Assembly (NCBI RefSeq): GCF_033807715.1
Contig: NC_084587.1
Location: 19,701,017-19,765,016, forward strand
Direction: 5' to 3'
Source of the DNA: Cololabis saira
Taxonomy: Eukaryota; Chordata; Actinopteri; Beloniformes; Belonidae
DNA length: 64,000 nucleotides
Shown: piece by piece, positions 1 to 13,500 of the stretch
Layout: each line of letters opens with the position of its first letter
Numbering within the stretch: position 1 is the first letter of the stretch
The notes under the pieces: model-generated
Database searches by the model: none
What the model was told of the DNA's origin: nothing
What the model saw: only the letters and a program-made list of their open reading frames with translations
Translations under genes and position numbers: made by a program

Positions 1-2201
1 GTTAGCAAACAGAATTTTTTTTTTTTCAGTTTTATGCTCATTTTGAAGGCTTCTGTTTGTGGTACGCGTTTTTCTATTTCTTTATCCCACATTTATATTA
101 ACAGCATTATGATAAACAGCACTAAGCCTAATGCTTTAAAAAAACAACTTCCTCCTGAATGACGTAAATGATGTGACTACAGTTTGGTTAACAAAGATAA
201 CATTCATATTTGTTGTGCCATGGCTGTTGTTTCTCAAAAATGAACACATGTTTTTGTTATTTTGTTCGTTTGTTTTATTTTGTTTTTTAGATAACGGATG
301 TTTTTCATTGTCACAACAAAACATTCTGCATTGAATTTAATTTTTTCAAAAACAATGATAATTGTTAACAAGCTAAATGGTTTGAGTCCTTTACTACATG
401 CTGCGCCTGACTCTCAGTAATCATGAAGGAAATAGTGGCACTGATTTAACTTCCTGCAAGGAGCAGATCGTAGCTCATAAACGAGTTTTCTTCTGTGTGA
501 TACTGGCCAAAAGAAGAGAGGGAAAGTAAATTGGCGATTGGCAGTGTATAAAATGGAAAGATTACATTACTGACAGTGTAAGTTACAACACCAAAAAACC
601 TCAAAACCTTCAGTTTAGTGGGCTGGCATGAAAAATAGTTGTGGAATTTGTTAAAGCAGAAAGTATGTTGTGCATTTTAGTTTGGAGTTAATTCATCACT
701 AAGGATGATTAGTGCTCAAGAATGAGCAGCTTCACCGGCAGAGATAGCCAGCAGCAACGGATCTGCAGACCAAAACATTACGCTCCAGCATTCAGGGTGG
801 CCCACGGAAATGCTCAGACAGAGAGGGAGATGAAAAAAAGAAGAAGCACAGAGAATAGGAGTGACTAGAGGGTAAATAGTTGGTGACTAATGCGTAGAAG
901 AAAATAACAACAATTCATCATAAATAGACATGATTTAAAAAAAAAAACAAAAAAAAAAACAGATTAGTCAAAATCCAAAGTTTAATAACAGGTTTCCGTT
1001 GATCACAACTCTTTAACATGCCAGGTATTTTTTGTCAGCAGTTCAAATTGTTGTAGGTGATTGTTCTGTTGGTACGCTTCCTGGTAAACATTTCTCGGTT
1101 TCATGGGAAAGACTACATTCTTAGTGTTTTTAAGGCCCTCGAGACATACGAACTACACTGCTTGTGTATCATACGTAGAGCATGACACTGGTGGAGTTGT
1201 TCCCTCAGAGCAGAGCACACGAATTCCATTAACAATGTGTTTATTGAGAAGTGCTGTTTGACTACAATGCCTTATTAACAATGAGTTGGCATACGGCTGG
1301 TTGAAGTGGTAGAAGTGGTAACCTGCCCTCCCACATTTCATAGCCGGTGGCTTTGCTGTCGGTGATGGTTGAGCAGATGAACTACCAGTATCACAACTTG
1401 TGTATCAAAAATGAGGAAGTTACATGTTGAGACTTGTTCAGACTTGTTCCTGGTCATGTGACAGCCTGTTTCTCGCCGGCCTCAATCCGTCTCATCGCAG
1501 CTAAAAAACATGTGTACAAACGAACGTCTTGGTTACTTTAAAATGAGGGCCTGCTTTGTCTGGTCTTAACTATCTCTTACAGTTTGAAAATGGCTCATGC
1601 TAAAGGTTCAAATCCTCACTTTAACATTCATTTTTGTTTTCATTTTTTCTTTGCTACTATAGCTGATCTTTTTTGTGATTAAAATTACAGAATTTCCTTA
1701 TAGTGGCAAATGCCCATCGTCTTATAAGTATGTAGGACAAAAGCCAGAATACCTGGAGAAAACCCACGCAGGCGTGAGGAGAACATGCCGATGGTCATCA
1801 ACAACACATCACAGGAATAATTTAGACAATTTACATGATATGAGAATCATTCATTTCAGCAGCAATTCAGAAATAGCCTTGCTGCTGAAATGTCTGACCA
1901 AGATAACGCAATTTCTTATCTCATGATCGGGTATTGTACTTGTGTCATTGTTTGCCCAACACATGTGTTATTTGCCTAACCAAGGCAAGCTTGTAAGGGA
2001 GTATTTAAACACTGACTTTAATCTTTCAGTGTCAGGGGTGTGAGCAAGTGGCAGGGTAGGGCATCAGAGGTATTCATATTTAAGATGTCTAAGATAATTG
2101 TTATGACTCTGATCCCTGTGAACTTACAAGTAAGCCATGCTGGCTATTTATAAAATCCTTTGAAAGTCTTTTAGATTTCCCCATAACATAATGATCCACA
2201 C

Positions 2202-2614
2202 TAGGGCTGTTCGATTAATCGATTTTAAATCGTAATCGCGATTATGTAATTAGAACGATGTTAAAACGTGAAACTCGTAAAATCGATTTTTCACTTTTTT
2301 TTTTTTTTATTTTTATTTTTTTTTTTAATTGGAAATATAACTTACTGTATGTTTGCAAGTGCTGATTTGCTGATTTTTTTTTTTTCAGAGATAAAACTTT
2401 ATATTTTATTATATTTTTTAAAACTTTTTTTCAACTTATTTTACAGAGTTTTGCACTTTATTCATTCATTTTGGGGCAAATGTTCAATAAAAAAACAGCA
2501 TATTTGAAATCATTTCTTTGCCTTTTGTCAATTCACTAAATAATCGTAATCGAAAATCGGATTTTGAGAGAAAAAAATCGAGATTTTATTTTTGGGCAAA
2601 ATCGAACAGCCCTA
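2202..2614. mobile_element. hAT-type non-autonomous element
   Basis: The ends are inverted: TAGGGCTGTTCGATT at the left and AAAATCGAACAGCCCTA at the right. They are flanked by perfect 8-bp target duplications ATCCACAC at 2194..2201 and 2615..2622. Length is 413 bp, AT-rich inside, with no transposase. The terminal motif and the 8-bp duplication are the hAT pattern. Confidence 0.88.
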
Positions 2615-3589
2615 ATCCACACTATCTGCTAAACATTTGAACACACTAGCTCTTTTCAGAAGTATTCATTGTTTCAGTATTTACATTGTGGATAATACTG
2701 TAAGAAACAGTTAACATGTGTGTTCGATCTGTGTCTTAAAGCATGTAAGTAATGCTGTTTGTCATTTTGGTAGCCCTTGTTGCTGTATAGGTTTGGTGGT
2801 GTCAGGATACTGGCTCATAAGGGGTGAATTGTTCGGGGATGTAGCTGCTCAAGTGGCAGCCTGTTGCAGTTGCTCCGTCAAATGGTGTCCTTTGTATCCT
2901 GATGATAAGGTTGTTTTTTGTTGTTTTTTTTTTTTTTACTCAGCTGTTTTTCCGTCAAAACTTTTTTTTCTTTTTTAAACTTTTGTTATGGTGAGTATCC
3001 ATGGCGGTGGAAAGATGTTTACATGTGGAAGCGGCAGATTGAGCTTTGCAAAGACCAGATCAAGATAAAAGAGGCCTCAAAAGCAGATGAGTTCTTGATT
3101 ATCATGGCGAGTGAGAGATCCCTGGGAGATGGAATGGATGAGAGTTAAGCTTTGACAGGATCGTGATTATCATGTTTTGAAGACGTGGCTGCCGGAGCAC
3201 GTTCTGGGCTCGAACATCCATCTAAATGGGGATTTTGGACAACACAGACAGATTAAAGACTTCACAGAAGTCGGGCAGCGGTGCTTGCAGTGCTTGTGAA
3301 CAACAGATGCTGTTATCCAGGACATGTAAAGGAAAATCTCTGCACGCCACATGTTGAACTGCTGACTGTTGAGTTTTTATCCATGTTGTCTACAGAGAAT
3401 TAACCTGTCACCTGCTGGTGCTGCATGTGGCATTATCAGAACAGCTTTTTCCTGATGGCAAACACCACACTCTGTGTTCATGATGATCTCTGGAGATCCA
3501 CTCTCCAATAGTCTCACCCTGTTTTTTAATATATATATTTTTTTTATTTAACTTTATTTAGTTGTGTGGGTGTGTTTTTTTTTTTTTTT

Positions 3590-3670
3590 TAAATACATGT
3601 TCCTGACTAATTACTCTGCAACAATATACCATTTCTCTGTGGGGATTAATAAAGTATTATTCAATTCAGT
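3590..3670 (+). repeat. retroposon 3'-tail-like fragment
   Basis: The phrase ctctgtggggattaataaag resembles the 3' ends of common fish LINE/SINE families. No boundaries or target duplication could be set. Confidence 0.35.
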
Positions 3671-4869
3671 AAAGTCTAAGCTCAGATAATTGCACAAAAT
3701 TACATTTTAGTTTTCCATTTATCTTTCAATCTTAGGGTTTTGATTTAATTTCCACAACAATGCTAGTTATGTCAAACCTTAAAAAATGTCAGTGTGTTAA
3801 AGGTTTGAATATCAAAAACTACATCAACAGCTACGTGTCTCAGGATTGTTTTACAATGTCTGAAATGGTAAAATGAATAAATCAGCAGTCCAAACTTTGT
3901 ACATGTACTTTCTCAAATTGAGGATAGAAGCTGAGGAGCTACAGGCAAATACAGGAAGATTGTCGTCAGCTCACTGCGGGGACTGTTTCGATCTTCTGTG
4001 TGCCTCTGATTTGTCCGCTTGATGAGCTGGATGGAGACAGGATGGCTCGGTCCCTGGTGCAACAGTATATACTCTGCATAGCTGGGGTTGAAGGACCATT
4101 GTTGGGTTGAAACCTGAGAAAAGACTGCTTAAATTCTGTTAATATTTTATTATCCTGGAGAGATTAAAAGGGAATGGTTTAATGACGTAAACTGTGTACA
4201 GTTGTCACAATTATTAGATATCTTTTTTTTTTTTTTGATAACTGCCAGCAATGATTCTGTGTGCAGTTAGAATCTTTTTCTTTTCTTTTAGCAATTTAGT
4301 AGTCTTTAAAGCCATAATATTCAGACTGCTGATGGGTAAAGTAACACTGCTCGTCTTGCTACAACAAAAGGCATTTACATGTTTGCCACTTTGAGAGTTG
4401 CTACCTAAATGTATCTAAACATTTTTGCAGAGAAGTCTCCTTTCCCTCACTCTGGGACAGTGTCTCAGACTGCAGAGATAATACTGTGTATCATTTTGGT
4501 AGCTCTTCTCAGTGTTTTTAATATTGTTAAAAGTGCTTTCACGTGAGTTAGAAACGCTGATAAGCTCCAGAAGAACAGCAGCCAAACTCAGAAAGGAAGT
4601 TTAGAAAGTGCTTAAAGGCCATAAAGAGAGTCTAAGCTCTCCATCTGACTTCTATACTCACCATATACCCATCGTATACCCATCATGTACTGTATTTGGA
4701 AACAAACCCACTCTAAAGAGACCCCACTATGATGTCTGCTGAGTCTAGGAAATGCCCTTTTCTAGTCTTGTTGGATCTCCTCGGCATTTGACACTGTCCA
4801 TCATGAAATCTTGCTAACAAGACTGGGTGATTTGGTTGGAATGTCAGGATTTGTCAGGTACGAGTTTTA

Positions 4870-5439
4870 TGGCCCTTTTGCACTAGTCCCACCTCAGCTC
4901 GGTTCTACCCGCCACGGCCCCGTCTTGCGCTTTTGCACTAGGGGCTGAGGCGGGTAGGGCCGCTCCAAGCCGATACTTTTTCTGTAACCATTCTGGCGAG
5001 GTTCTAACCGGGCTGAGCAGGGACTATGTCTGACGTCATCACCCTCCACGCCACTGATTGGTCGGGGGTGGGGCCGTCAGACGTTTGAATCAGGAAGCGG
5101 GAGTCAGCGCGAGAGCGGCTCGCGGCGATTTTATTATAAAGCGCAAACGTCTGTTTGGTGATCCAACTCTGAGGTGCAGATGTTCATAAACCTGGTGGCT
5201 GATGAGAGAATTAAAAAAGGGGATGTAGACGGGCTGTTTTACTCTCAGCCGCTCGCAGCTCCAGCTGATTTCTCATCAGCGCCGACATGAACAAAGCGGT
5301 TGCGCAATCGAGTACGTCACAGCAGCTTCACCCCAACCTGCCCGCTTCTCACCTGACTGTGGAAAAACAAACGGGGACAAAACGGGTAGAGGCGTGACGA
5401 GCCGAGTCGGGCTCAGTAAGTACTAGTGCAAAAGGGCCA
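4870..5439. mobile_element. PIF/Harbinger-like MITE nested in the LINE
   Basis: Perfect 17-bp terminal inverted repeats TGGCCCTTTTGCACTAG and CTAGTGCAAAAGGGCCA are flanked by TTA at 4867..4869 and 5440..5442. A 3-bp TTA duplication is the PIF/Harbinger habit. The element is 570 bp with no transposase, and it splits the reverse-transcriptase frame of the LINE just before the CGVPQGS block. Confidence 0.85.
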
Positions 5440-5634
5440 TTAGTGTTTCAGCAATCCAGATCTGGTCTGACTGGATTTGCCATGCGGAGTACCTCAGGGT
5501 TCGGTTTTGGGCCCACTTTTGTTTCTGTTGTATGTTCTACCCTTAGGAAAGAAAATCCAGGAGTTTTTTTATGTTTCGTACCACTTATTTTCAGGCGATA
5601 TCCAGTTGTAGTTATTTTAAGGCCTTTGAGATAC

Positions 5635-6225
5635 AGACCCCGTCCACACGTAGCCGGATATCTGTGGATATCTGCTAAACCGGAGATATTTTCCTACGTT
5701 TTGACCTGTCATCCACACGAAAACGCAAATAAACGAAGGTTTAAAAAAACTCCAGGCAAAGTGAAGATTTTTGAAAACTCCGTTTATGTAGATGCGTGTA
5801 GACACACACAACCGGAGTTTTGCGTTTTCGAACGTCACATTATGAGCCAAAACAACAACAAATCTGCTCTGACGTGCGACTTTTGTTTACTATAGAACTA
5901 CAGATGATCCAGCATCTGTTCTCCAAGCTATTTATTAAATAAATGGTCTCTGGTCTTGACCACCGCTTACTGCGTTACACCGACGCAGAGCCTACACCGT
6001 AGGGTACGCGGCGACGCGCACCGTACGGTGTAGGGCCCGCGGAGCCGCCGCGGAGCCCGCAGAGGTGCAGCTTCCACGGGAGCCGCAGATGATCTACAGG
6101 TTAGAATGCTTATGAATGTGGTTGAAAACGCAGATCTTCGGTTATGTGTGGATGCAAATTTTTTTATAAACGGAGGGGGAAAATATTCGTTTTTAAAAAT
6201 ACCCAGCTACGTGTGGACGGGGTCT
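5635..6225. mobile_element. MITE with AGACCCCGTCCACACGTAG ends, nested in the LINE
   Basis: Left end AGACCCCGTCCACACGTAG and right end CTACGTGTGGACGGGGTCT are exact inverted repeats. No clear target duplication is visible. The middle (about 5970..6090) is GC-rich and contains another palindromic unit of the GACGCAGAGCCTACG family. LINE sequence resumes on the right with EIELLNEVPCA. Confidence 0.75.
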
Positions 6226-7473
6226 CAGAAATTGAACTCCTTAATGAGGTGCCTTGTGCAAATAAAACAATGGCTTGGTGCAAACTCTCTGCATTTAAAC
6301 CTGAGGTGCTAGTGATTGGCCCTGATGATGCCATTGCAGTTATCAACCAGTCATTAGGTAATTTGAGTGTTTCATCTAAATCAAGCCCAAGAAACCTGTT
6401 ATCTTTTGACAAAGAAATGTCATCAGAACATCACTCTAAGCAGCTGACAAGGTACTGTTTCTACAAGTTGAGGAATATTTCCAAACTAAGAACGGTTGTT
6501 TCTAAAGATGATCTTGAGTTAATCATTCATGCATTTGTGTCATCTTGTTTAGACTACTGTAACCGTTTATTTTCTTGTCTAAACAAAAAGGAACTGCCTG
6601 CGGCATGTCAAAAATTCAGCAGCAAGGCTGCTGACTCGCTCTAATAGAAGGGCTCACATTACACCAATCCTAAAAACACTTCTTTTCGTTGTAACTTAAA
6701 ATCCTGACATTTACAGCTTTGCATGGTCAGGCTCCCTCCTACAGTATGTTAGGGACCTATTACACTCCATCTCGGAGGCTGAGGTCATTGGACCAAAACT
6801 TGCTTATAGTCCCTCGTACCCGTTTTAAGACGCGAGGAGCTCGCTCCTTCCAGGCCGCCGTACCGAGGTTCTACAATGATGTCCCACGGTCTTTATGGTG
6901 GCTGGACTCCATTGACATTTTTATTAACAAAACTAAAACCCATCTGTTTCTCCAAGCATTTAAACATTTAAACAAAGAGGGTTGTTTTATGACCATCATG
7001 TTGTTTTTTTTAATTTTTGTACATTTTTACTCAGAGATTTTTATGGTATCTTTTTGATTTGATTGTATTTTACATTTATTGTATTGTGTTTATTCTTTTG
7101 TGAAGCACCTTGTAACATTCCCCTGTCTGGGAAAGGTGCTACTGTATATAAATAAACTTTACTTACTTACACTCCATATCCTTCAGGGCCTCCTGATTGG
7201 TTTCTAACTTAATGGTACATGACACTCAGGATGCTTTTACATGTTCTTTCTTTATGTTGTCAACTCATTTTTACGGCATGAGGAGGACCTACACAACATG
7301 AGGCGGCTGGTCGTCATAGGGCTAACCAGTATAGTCATTTATAATTTAAACAGCTTTGATCTTTATAAATTGAATCTCTTATTTTAAGGTGAAGGTGGCT
7401 AATTTAACCAAACAGCATCTGTAACTTTTCTGATATTAAATTCCATCTCATCCGTTCTTCTTCTCTTCGCCAG

Positions 7474-7576
7474 GACTACCAAGAGACATCAGACGCTGTA
7501 TGATGGGCAGCCCACCAGTCCTGCAGGTGTGTGTCACGTCCCCATGGCTGAACCTTTCTGCAACAGAACTAGAGAG
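7474..7576 (+). CDS. mtap: mtap coding exon 5
   Basis: Preceded by the acceptor ttcgccag (AG at 7472..7473). The first base completes a split codon, followed by 34 codons reading [18 protein letters not shown] then [16 protein letters not shown]. The reading frame is only kept if the exon ends after the GAG codon at 7574..7576. The donor is then GCAAGT (7577..7582), not GT. Confidence 0.93.
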
Positions 7577-10500
7577 GCAAGTCAAAGAGTCATTTGTTTA
7601 TAATTTACTTAAACCAATGTAATAGTTTACAAACCCACGCTGCTGATGCAAAACCTTGAGTCATCTTCCAGCAGTGCTCTGGTTGCATAAACTGTGCAGC
7701 TTTCACTCACACGGTGGTCATGTCGTTATAGTGGTGGAGAAAAGATTTCTGACCTGCTCTAAAACATCCGGAACAGATGCGGGATGAAAGGCTGTTAAAG
7801 GGTCTCATTCCGGATTTTGATGCGTCATAATTCTCAAATATGTACAGTATCTCTGTTGAACTGTAAAAAATCTTCTTATGTGTAAAATTCAATGTTTTGT
7901 TGGTCATAGTAAGGATTTCTGTTGATGATTACATCTGTCTCTAAAATTAAACGGTAATTTAGCAGCAGTAGACTAAAATGGTATATAGATTGCACAGCAT
8001 ACCAGATGGTTATTTAGAATAAGTGTACAACTCCTGTTTACTCTTTCCTAGGGCTGGGCGATATGGACCAAAAGTCATATCTCGATATTTTCTAGCTGAA
8101 TGGCGATACTCGATATATATCGATATTTTTTCTGTGCCATAATTGGGGTTTCCCCCAAAGCATTATAGCATAGCATCTCTGTTAGCTTAATTTTTTTCTG
8201 AGGCAAACCCTTAAAAAAAGTTTTAATACAAAGCCTCGTGTCAAATGTCACACAGGTTCCTTTATTAACAGAGGTCTGCACAATATCAAAATGTATAAAA
8301 CAAATGAAATAAAAATAAACTGCCTGCATATATAGAATAAAAATGCTTCTTGAATAAAATAAAACAAATATCCCTTTCCTGCATAACAATTAAATTAAAA
8401 TACACTGTGCAATTAATACAATGTAGACAGTAACAGGCAGACTTTTCCACTGAGGTTGACAGTTGTGCAAATAACAAAACATTTGTGCAAATCTCAAATG
8501 AAACATTCAAGTCAATTTGTCACAAAATAAGCTATATCAAAATCATAAAAAAAAAAAAAAAAAAAATTTAAATCGATATAAACGATATTGTCTCGTACCA
8601 TATCGCGTTTAAAAATATATCGATATATATTAAAATCTCGATATATCGCCCAGCCCTACTCTTTCCTCTGTCATTTTGATAACAAAGGACATTCTTATCC
8701 GTATAATCCACTACAGGCTTTGGTGGAGGTGGCGCGGAGTCTGGGGATCAAGTGCCACGTTCGAGGGACGATGCTGTCCATCGAGGGGCCTCGCTTTTCT
8801 TCCCGGGCAGAGAGCCTCATGTTCCGCCAGTGGGGCGCTGACGTTATCAACATGACCACCGTGCCAGAGGTGGTCCTCGCCAAAGAAGCTGGGTTGTGCT
8901 ATGCCAGCATTGCCATGGCAACAGACTATGACTGCTGGAAGGAACACGAAGAGGCAGTGAGTGATCAGATAGTTGTTTTGTGTCTTGTGAGTCTGGGGAA
9001 AATATGGTGGCGATATATTCGGCCTGAATCTTTTATGCATTTTGCATCAAATGCTAAAGAATTTTAAGTGGACTTTAACTTGTCTATATTTACTAAAATA
9101 ATCCAGTCTAAAACTAATTCACAACATTCAGATCACAACAAATGTCTGGTTACACGCGATTAGATAACTACCTAGTGTCACCAAACAACACAGATGGAGC
9201 ATTGATTGTAACTTGACGTAAGATCACTGAGCTGGTTGTCAGCACATGTGCCAGACAGACGGTATCAAAGGCGGAAAGTTTAGTCCTTACATTTTCCAAA
9301 CGCTTGTAAAAAGGCTGTCACTAAAAAGATAGTGAGACGAACGCATGGAGCTTCACAAATGTACTGCTCAAAACAATTCAGGGAATGCTTTAATCACACA
9401 TCAGAAAACGATTGATTGAAAATCTTTACCGATATATATACAGTTTGTCATTTGCTTCAAAACAAAATGCTATTTTTTTCAAACTAATAATTCAATAAAC
9501 AAAATCAGATTATAATCCCAGAATTTAATCTGACTTCATGTTGTACTGTAACGATGAAATGTTCTCTTTATTTGGATGCAGTATATTTACGTTGCACAAT
9601 AATAGTCTGATAACGTTGTGCACCGCCGTTGGACGAGAGCACGAGTGTCTGCGTCGAGTTGTGCAATAAAACAATAATTTTTGTAATTATATCCACTTCT
9701 CCCGTGATAGCTCTGAGACAGTTAAAGGTTTGATAGGATTTTATTGCATGTGTAGAAGTTAATCATTGACCTGCGGCCCACGTCTGCATATTTGGAGTTT
9801 GGTTTTGGAATGCTTTTATGAGTTCCTTTTTAACTATAGTTTTTTAAAATTCTGTGTAGTTGAAGTGAACAACATTTTTAAATACATCTTTTCACCAAGA
9901 AAAGCATTTTCAGGCTAGATTTTTCACTTTTAATTTAGAGATTTTCAGAGGTTTTTGCCACCATTTCTGCACCATAATTAGACGCCGAGAAAACACGGGT
10001 CCTTATGGTTTCCAGAGAGTTCCTCTGTCAGCCACTCTCAATATCACGCTTGATATGGTGTGTGTGTGGGTGAGTTTTGAGTTATTTGTCACCGATCCAG
10101 CACAACTCGCAGCTCCACTTCCGAGTTCCTGCAGCTGACCTCTTCCCCCTCCTGTTACCACATCCTTCCGCCGCCCCCCCCCCCCCGTTCACTCCCTCCC
10201 AGCCTCACACTACCTCCTGGCCTCTTCATGCATATTCCCCCTCCACCACACACCCCCGGTCCACTCGGCTGCCAGCCTCCGGTGGAAGCCCTGCCAGAGG
10301 AGGTTGAGTCACACTGAGTCATCAGCTTCACTGTCTTCATCCTGATAAATACCATTTAAAAACATGAGCGTGACACTCAGACAAAGGACTTAAAGGAAGG
10401 GTTAATGAAGGTTATAAGGGGTAAATATGAACACAGGATGGATGTAATAGTGTAACTGACTTTCCTCTATACTGGTTGGTGCGTTTTAATGAATGACCTA

Positions 10501-13500
10501 TTTGATAGTATCACATGATTCCTTTATGCAAAGTTGGAAAAGAACAAAACAAAACAACAAGCGGCTTAGACGTTTAAAATAATTACATGGACTGGTTTCA
10601 TTTAGGACAAGATGAATCATTGATATTCTGTGTTCTGACTTGTCCATTTAATGTCATCTGTAAACATGCCTCCCTTTTTATGTTTCAAGCCTCCAACACA
10701 CTCCAGAAAATCCATAGTAATGTTGCCATTCCTTCTCACAACACTTGAGACATTTATCCTTGAGTTTACAAAGTAATGAAGTGTTTACTTTCTACTGATA
10801 TGTTGTCACCACATTCTTTCTGATAATAATTACTGAAAGCAGCAGTGAATAAAAAGGTTGTAATCTGATGAATGTGATTGATAGCAACTATTTTGGAGAT
10901 GCTAAAGTAAATTTTTGTTTTTTTTACAGCTGTAAACGATTTATTGGAAAGGATGATGGTGTACTATTATCTATTAAATTTCATCTCCTAATAAAAAATG
11001 AAATAAACAAACAGGGTGACACCATTGGCACTATTGAGAGCTTGAAGCTTTGGGTGCCTGGGTCTTGTGTATTTGGAGGGTTTTTTAGTTGATAATGAAC
11101 AACAAAATAAAAACCTGGTATATTATTTGCAAAATTCTGATACAGCCGTGGGTTTGGATCACTGTGAACTGAAGCTGGAACAAAAATGAGGCATTCCACA
11201 ACTAGGCAGTCCATAGTAATGTTGCCATTCCTTCTCACAACACTGGAGACATTTATCCTTGACTTTACAAAGTAATGAAGTGTTTCTACTGATATATTGT
11301 CACCACATTCTTTCTGTCAATAACAGGGGTTTTTGTTGTAGATGCGTTCTTGTCATTTTAAAATTCTCCACACATTCTTTATTTGGAGACAGGTCAGTAC
11401 TGTTGGCAGGCGAGTCAAGTACTAGTACTTGCAACAGGTTTGGTGGTGGTATAAATAAACTTGTAATGTAACTCTAGTTTGCAGCTGTTCACCTCGCTGT
11501 CTTGGACTCAACATAAACATGGCATACTGCAGCTTCACTATAATGTGCCTTTAGGAACTCCCAAGAAGGTAAAGGTAGACTACTTTTGTGGACTTTTATT
11601 TTTTATTCAATGCACAGAAATGTTCGATTTAAATATGCAACCTCTACGTATCTTAGAATATTTTCAGTCAAATTAAATATGATCGCATTTTCCCATATTG
11701 TAGTTTGTTAATAAATTGATGGGAAGAAAAATTTTTCATTGTACCCTAATGTAATCAATAACTTAAATAGCCAACATTTAATAACTCGGTAGCAAACATG
11801 GAGTTAAAGTGAAGCAGAAAAAGGCTCGTTGCAGATGACAGGCTCAGATCGTTTATCCAAGTGTCCGACATAATTCAGAAGAACTCTTGAAAGAAAGACG
11901 CTTTTTGTTTCATTTCTTGCAGTGACTTGTCTGATCCGTTTCAGTGTCTTGTGTCTTTCTGTGGAATTTGCAGCCATGCTATTAGATGATTGCAGAAAGT
12001 CACAACGCTTGTCATCAGAAAAAATAATTTACTTTTGTAATTTTATCCATAGAAATTGAGAAAGATCCACCATTAAATTAGTTTACACGTGATGCTCTTC
12101 ATCAAAGGGGCCCAATTGCAAATATTTTTGTGCCTAAGTAGCATGTATCTTCAGCAAAACCAGGGCACTTAACAAAATAAAAAATGAAAAAAAAAAAATC
12201 CACAAGTTGCTTTTAAGACATTAATAACAAGTTGCGGTTGTTCTGAAGCAGGAAAACAGCCACTGATGAACTGTACTAACCTTCCCAGATCTCTATCCAT
12301 CCATGCGTCTGTTGGATACGGTGGAAAAGGTAACACATGAACAGTAAGCAATGTAAGTGACGGGATCTGATAAAAGCAAAAATGTAAACAACAAAAGAAA
12401 ACACGTCTCCCAACCCTGATCCATGGCCTCGTCTCCATGGGAAAAAATAAGTAGAATTTTTGGGATGTATATCTGGCCTAAAATCCAGAAGTAGATGTAA
12501 ATAAAGCTGATGAGACTAAATACAAGAACCTTGATTCTGAAGTGAAAGAAGTCAGAGTATGAATCACTGTGGGGGGTTTTTTCTCAATTATTTTGTGTGA
12601 AATGCAGAGTAACTGACATATATGAGATGTTTGATTTAGTTTCTGTTTTCCTTCTTGTTTTAGGTGTGTGTTGACAATGTATTGAAGACAATGAAAGAAA
12701 ACGCCAACAAAGCAAGCAGCATCCTGCTAACTGCAATACCTCTGATTAGTCAGATGGACTGGGCTCAGACAATGAAAACCTTGAAAGTAAGCTGTCAAAA
12801 TCGCCATGATTCATGTCAGATTAGCAACATTTAGGACTTACTACGAGGGAGGGTTTGTTTACTATTTGGACGGCTTTAACTGAATTGTAATTTCCAGTCA
12901 TTCTGTTTCAAATTGATGATTTGATTTGTCTGATAGGCATTTCAACCATGCCAGTGCATGCAGCGCCGCTTTGAAATGGCGTTGTTAAAAACTTTTTTAG
13001 GAGAATGAAGTACTTCCTTCTGTGAGGCAGTGTGACATGCAATGTCAAAAGGCATATTGTAATCATAAATCATCTTATTTCCTCATTAATAAGTCATTGC
13101 ATATTTGAATGACACTGAAAAAGGTACAAAACTTCAAACCTTTTTAAACTGGTTGCATCCTCAGCATGTATTTGTAGTAATATAAGATTAAAATCCAGAA
13201 TTTTTCGCAAAAATTGGCAGTACGCCCTATAGTCAGTTGTACCTTTTTTTATATATTAATTTTTTTCTTGTGCTTACTGACCTCAAACTAATTTTATGTG
13301 AAACACTGCACTCAAAAATATGTAAAAATGTTTTAGTGCGACTTTGTTAGCGATGAAGCTGCTCTGCTTCACTTAATGTCGGACCATTCAGCTGACACAG
13401 GGACGTTGTATTAAAGTCCTTGGTGGGATACGGGTTGCAATGTCAGACAACGTTAGATAACTAATTATGTAGCGCGTGGGAGCAACCATCTTCCAATATC

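Larger units (their letters stand above)
4755..7165 (+). mobile_element. L2/Rex1-like LINE fragment, interrupted by two DNA elements
   Basis: After removing two insertions (4870..5439 and 5635..6225), broken frames give reverse-transcriptase landmarks in order: [33 protein letters not shown], then YKLRNISKL, FVSSCLDYCNRLFSCLNKK, LHGQAPSY and PRTRFKTRGARSFQAAVPR. The 3' end carries a tail with repeated ACTT near 7150..7165. It is 5'-truncated and has many stops and indels, so it is dead. Family assignment rests on remembered motif style, not a search. Confidence 0.8.
1..7473 (+). other. mtap: mtap intron 4 (3' part)
   Basis: No exon could be recognised here, and exon 5 at 7474 starts in mid-codon, so this is intron that began left of the window. 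It holds a hAT element (2202..2614), a short fish-repeat fragment near 1725..1800 (the phrase agaaaacccacgcaggcgtg), a retroposon-like tail near 3625..3665 and a LINE with two nested insertions (4755..7165). Other parts, such as 1..1650 and 3700..4740, show nothing I recognise. Confidence 0.7.
8957..12663 (+). other. mtap: mtap intron 6
   Basis: Bounded by GTGAGT and ttttag. It includes a C-rich patch (about 10140..10265, with a poly-C run near 10176) and a Tc1-associated repeat flanked by direct repeats (10711..11325). The rest shows no recognisable feature. Confidence 0.75.

Noticed and set aside
1..7473. Search for mtap exons 1-4, including the GSLREE and IDQFIDR segments
   Set aside because: No matching segment was seen by eye; exon 5 being the first in the window is the better explanation.
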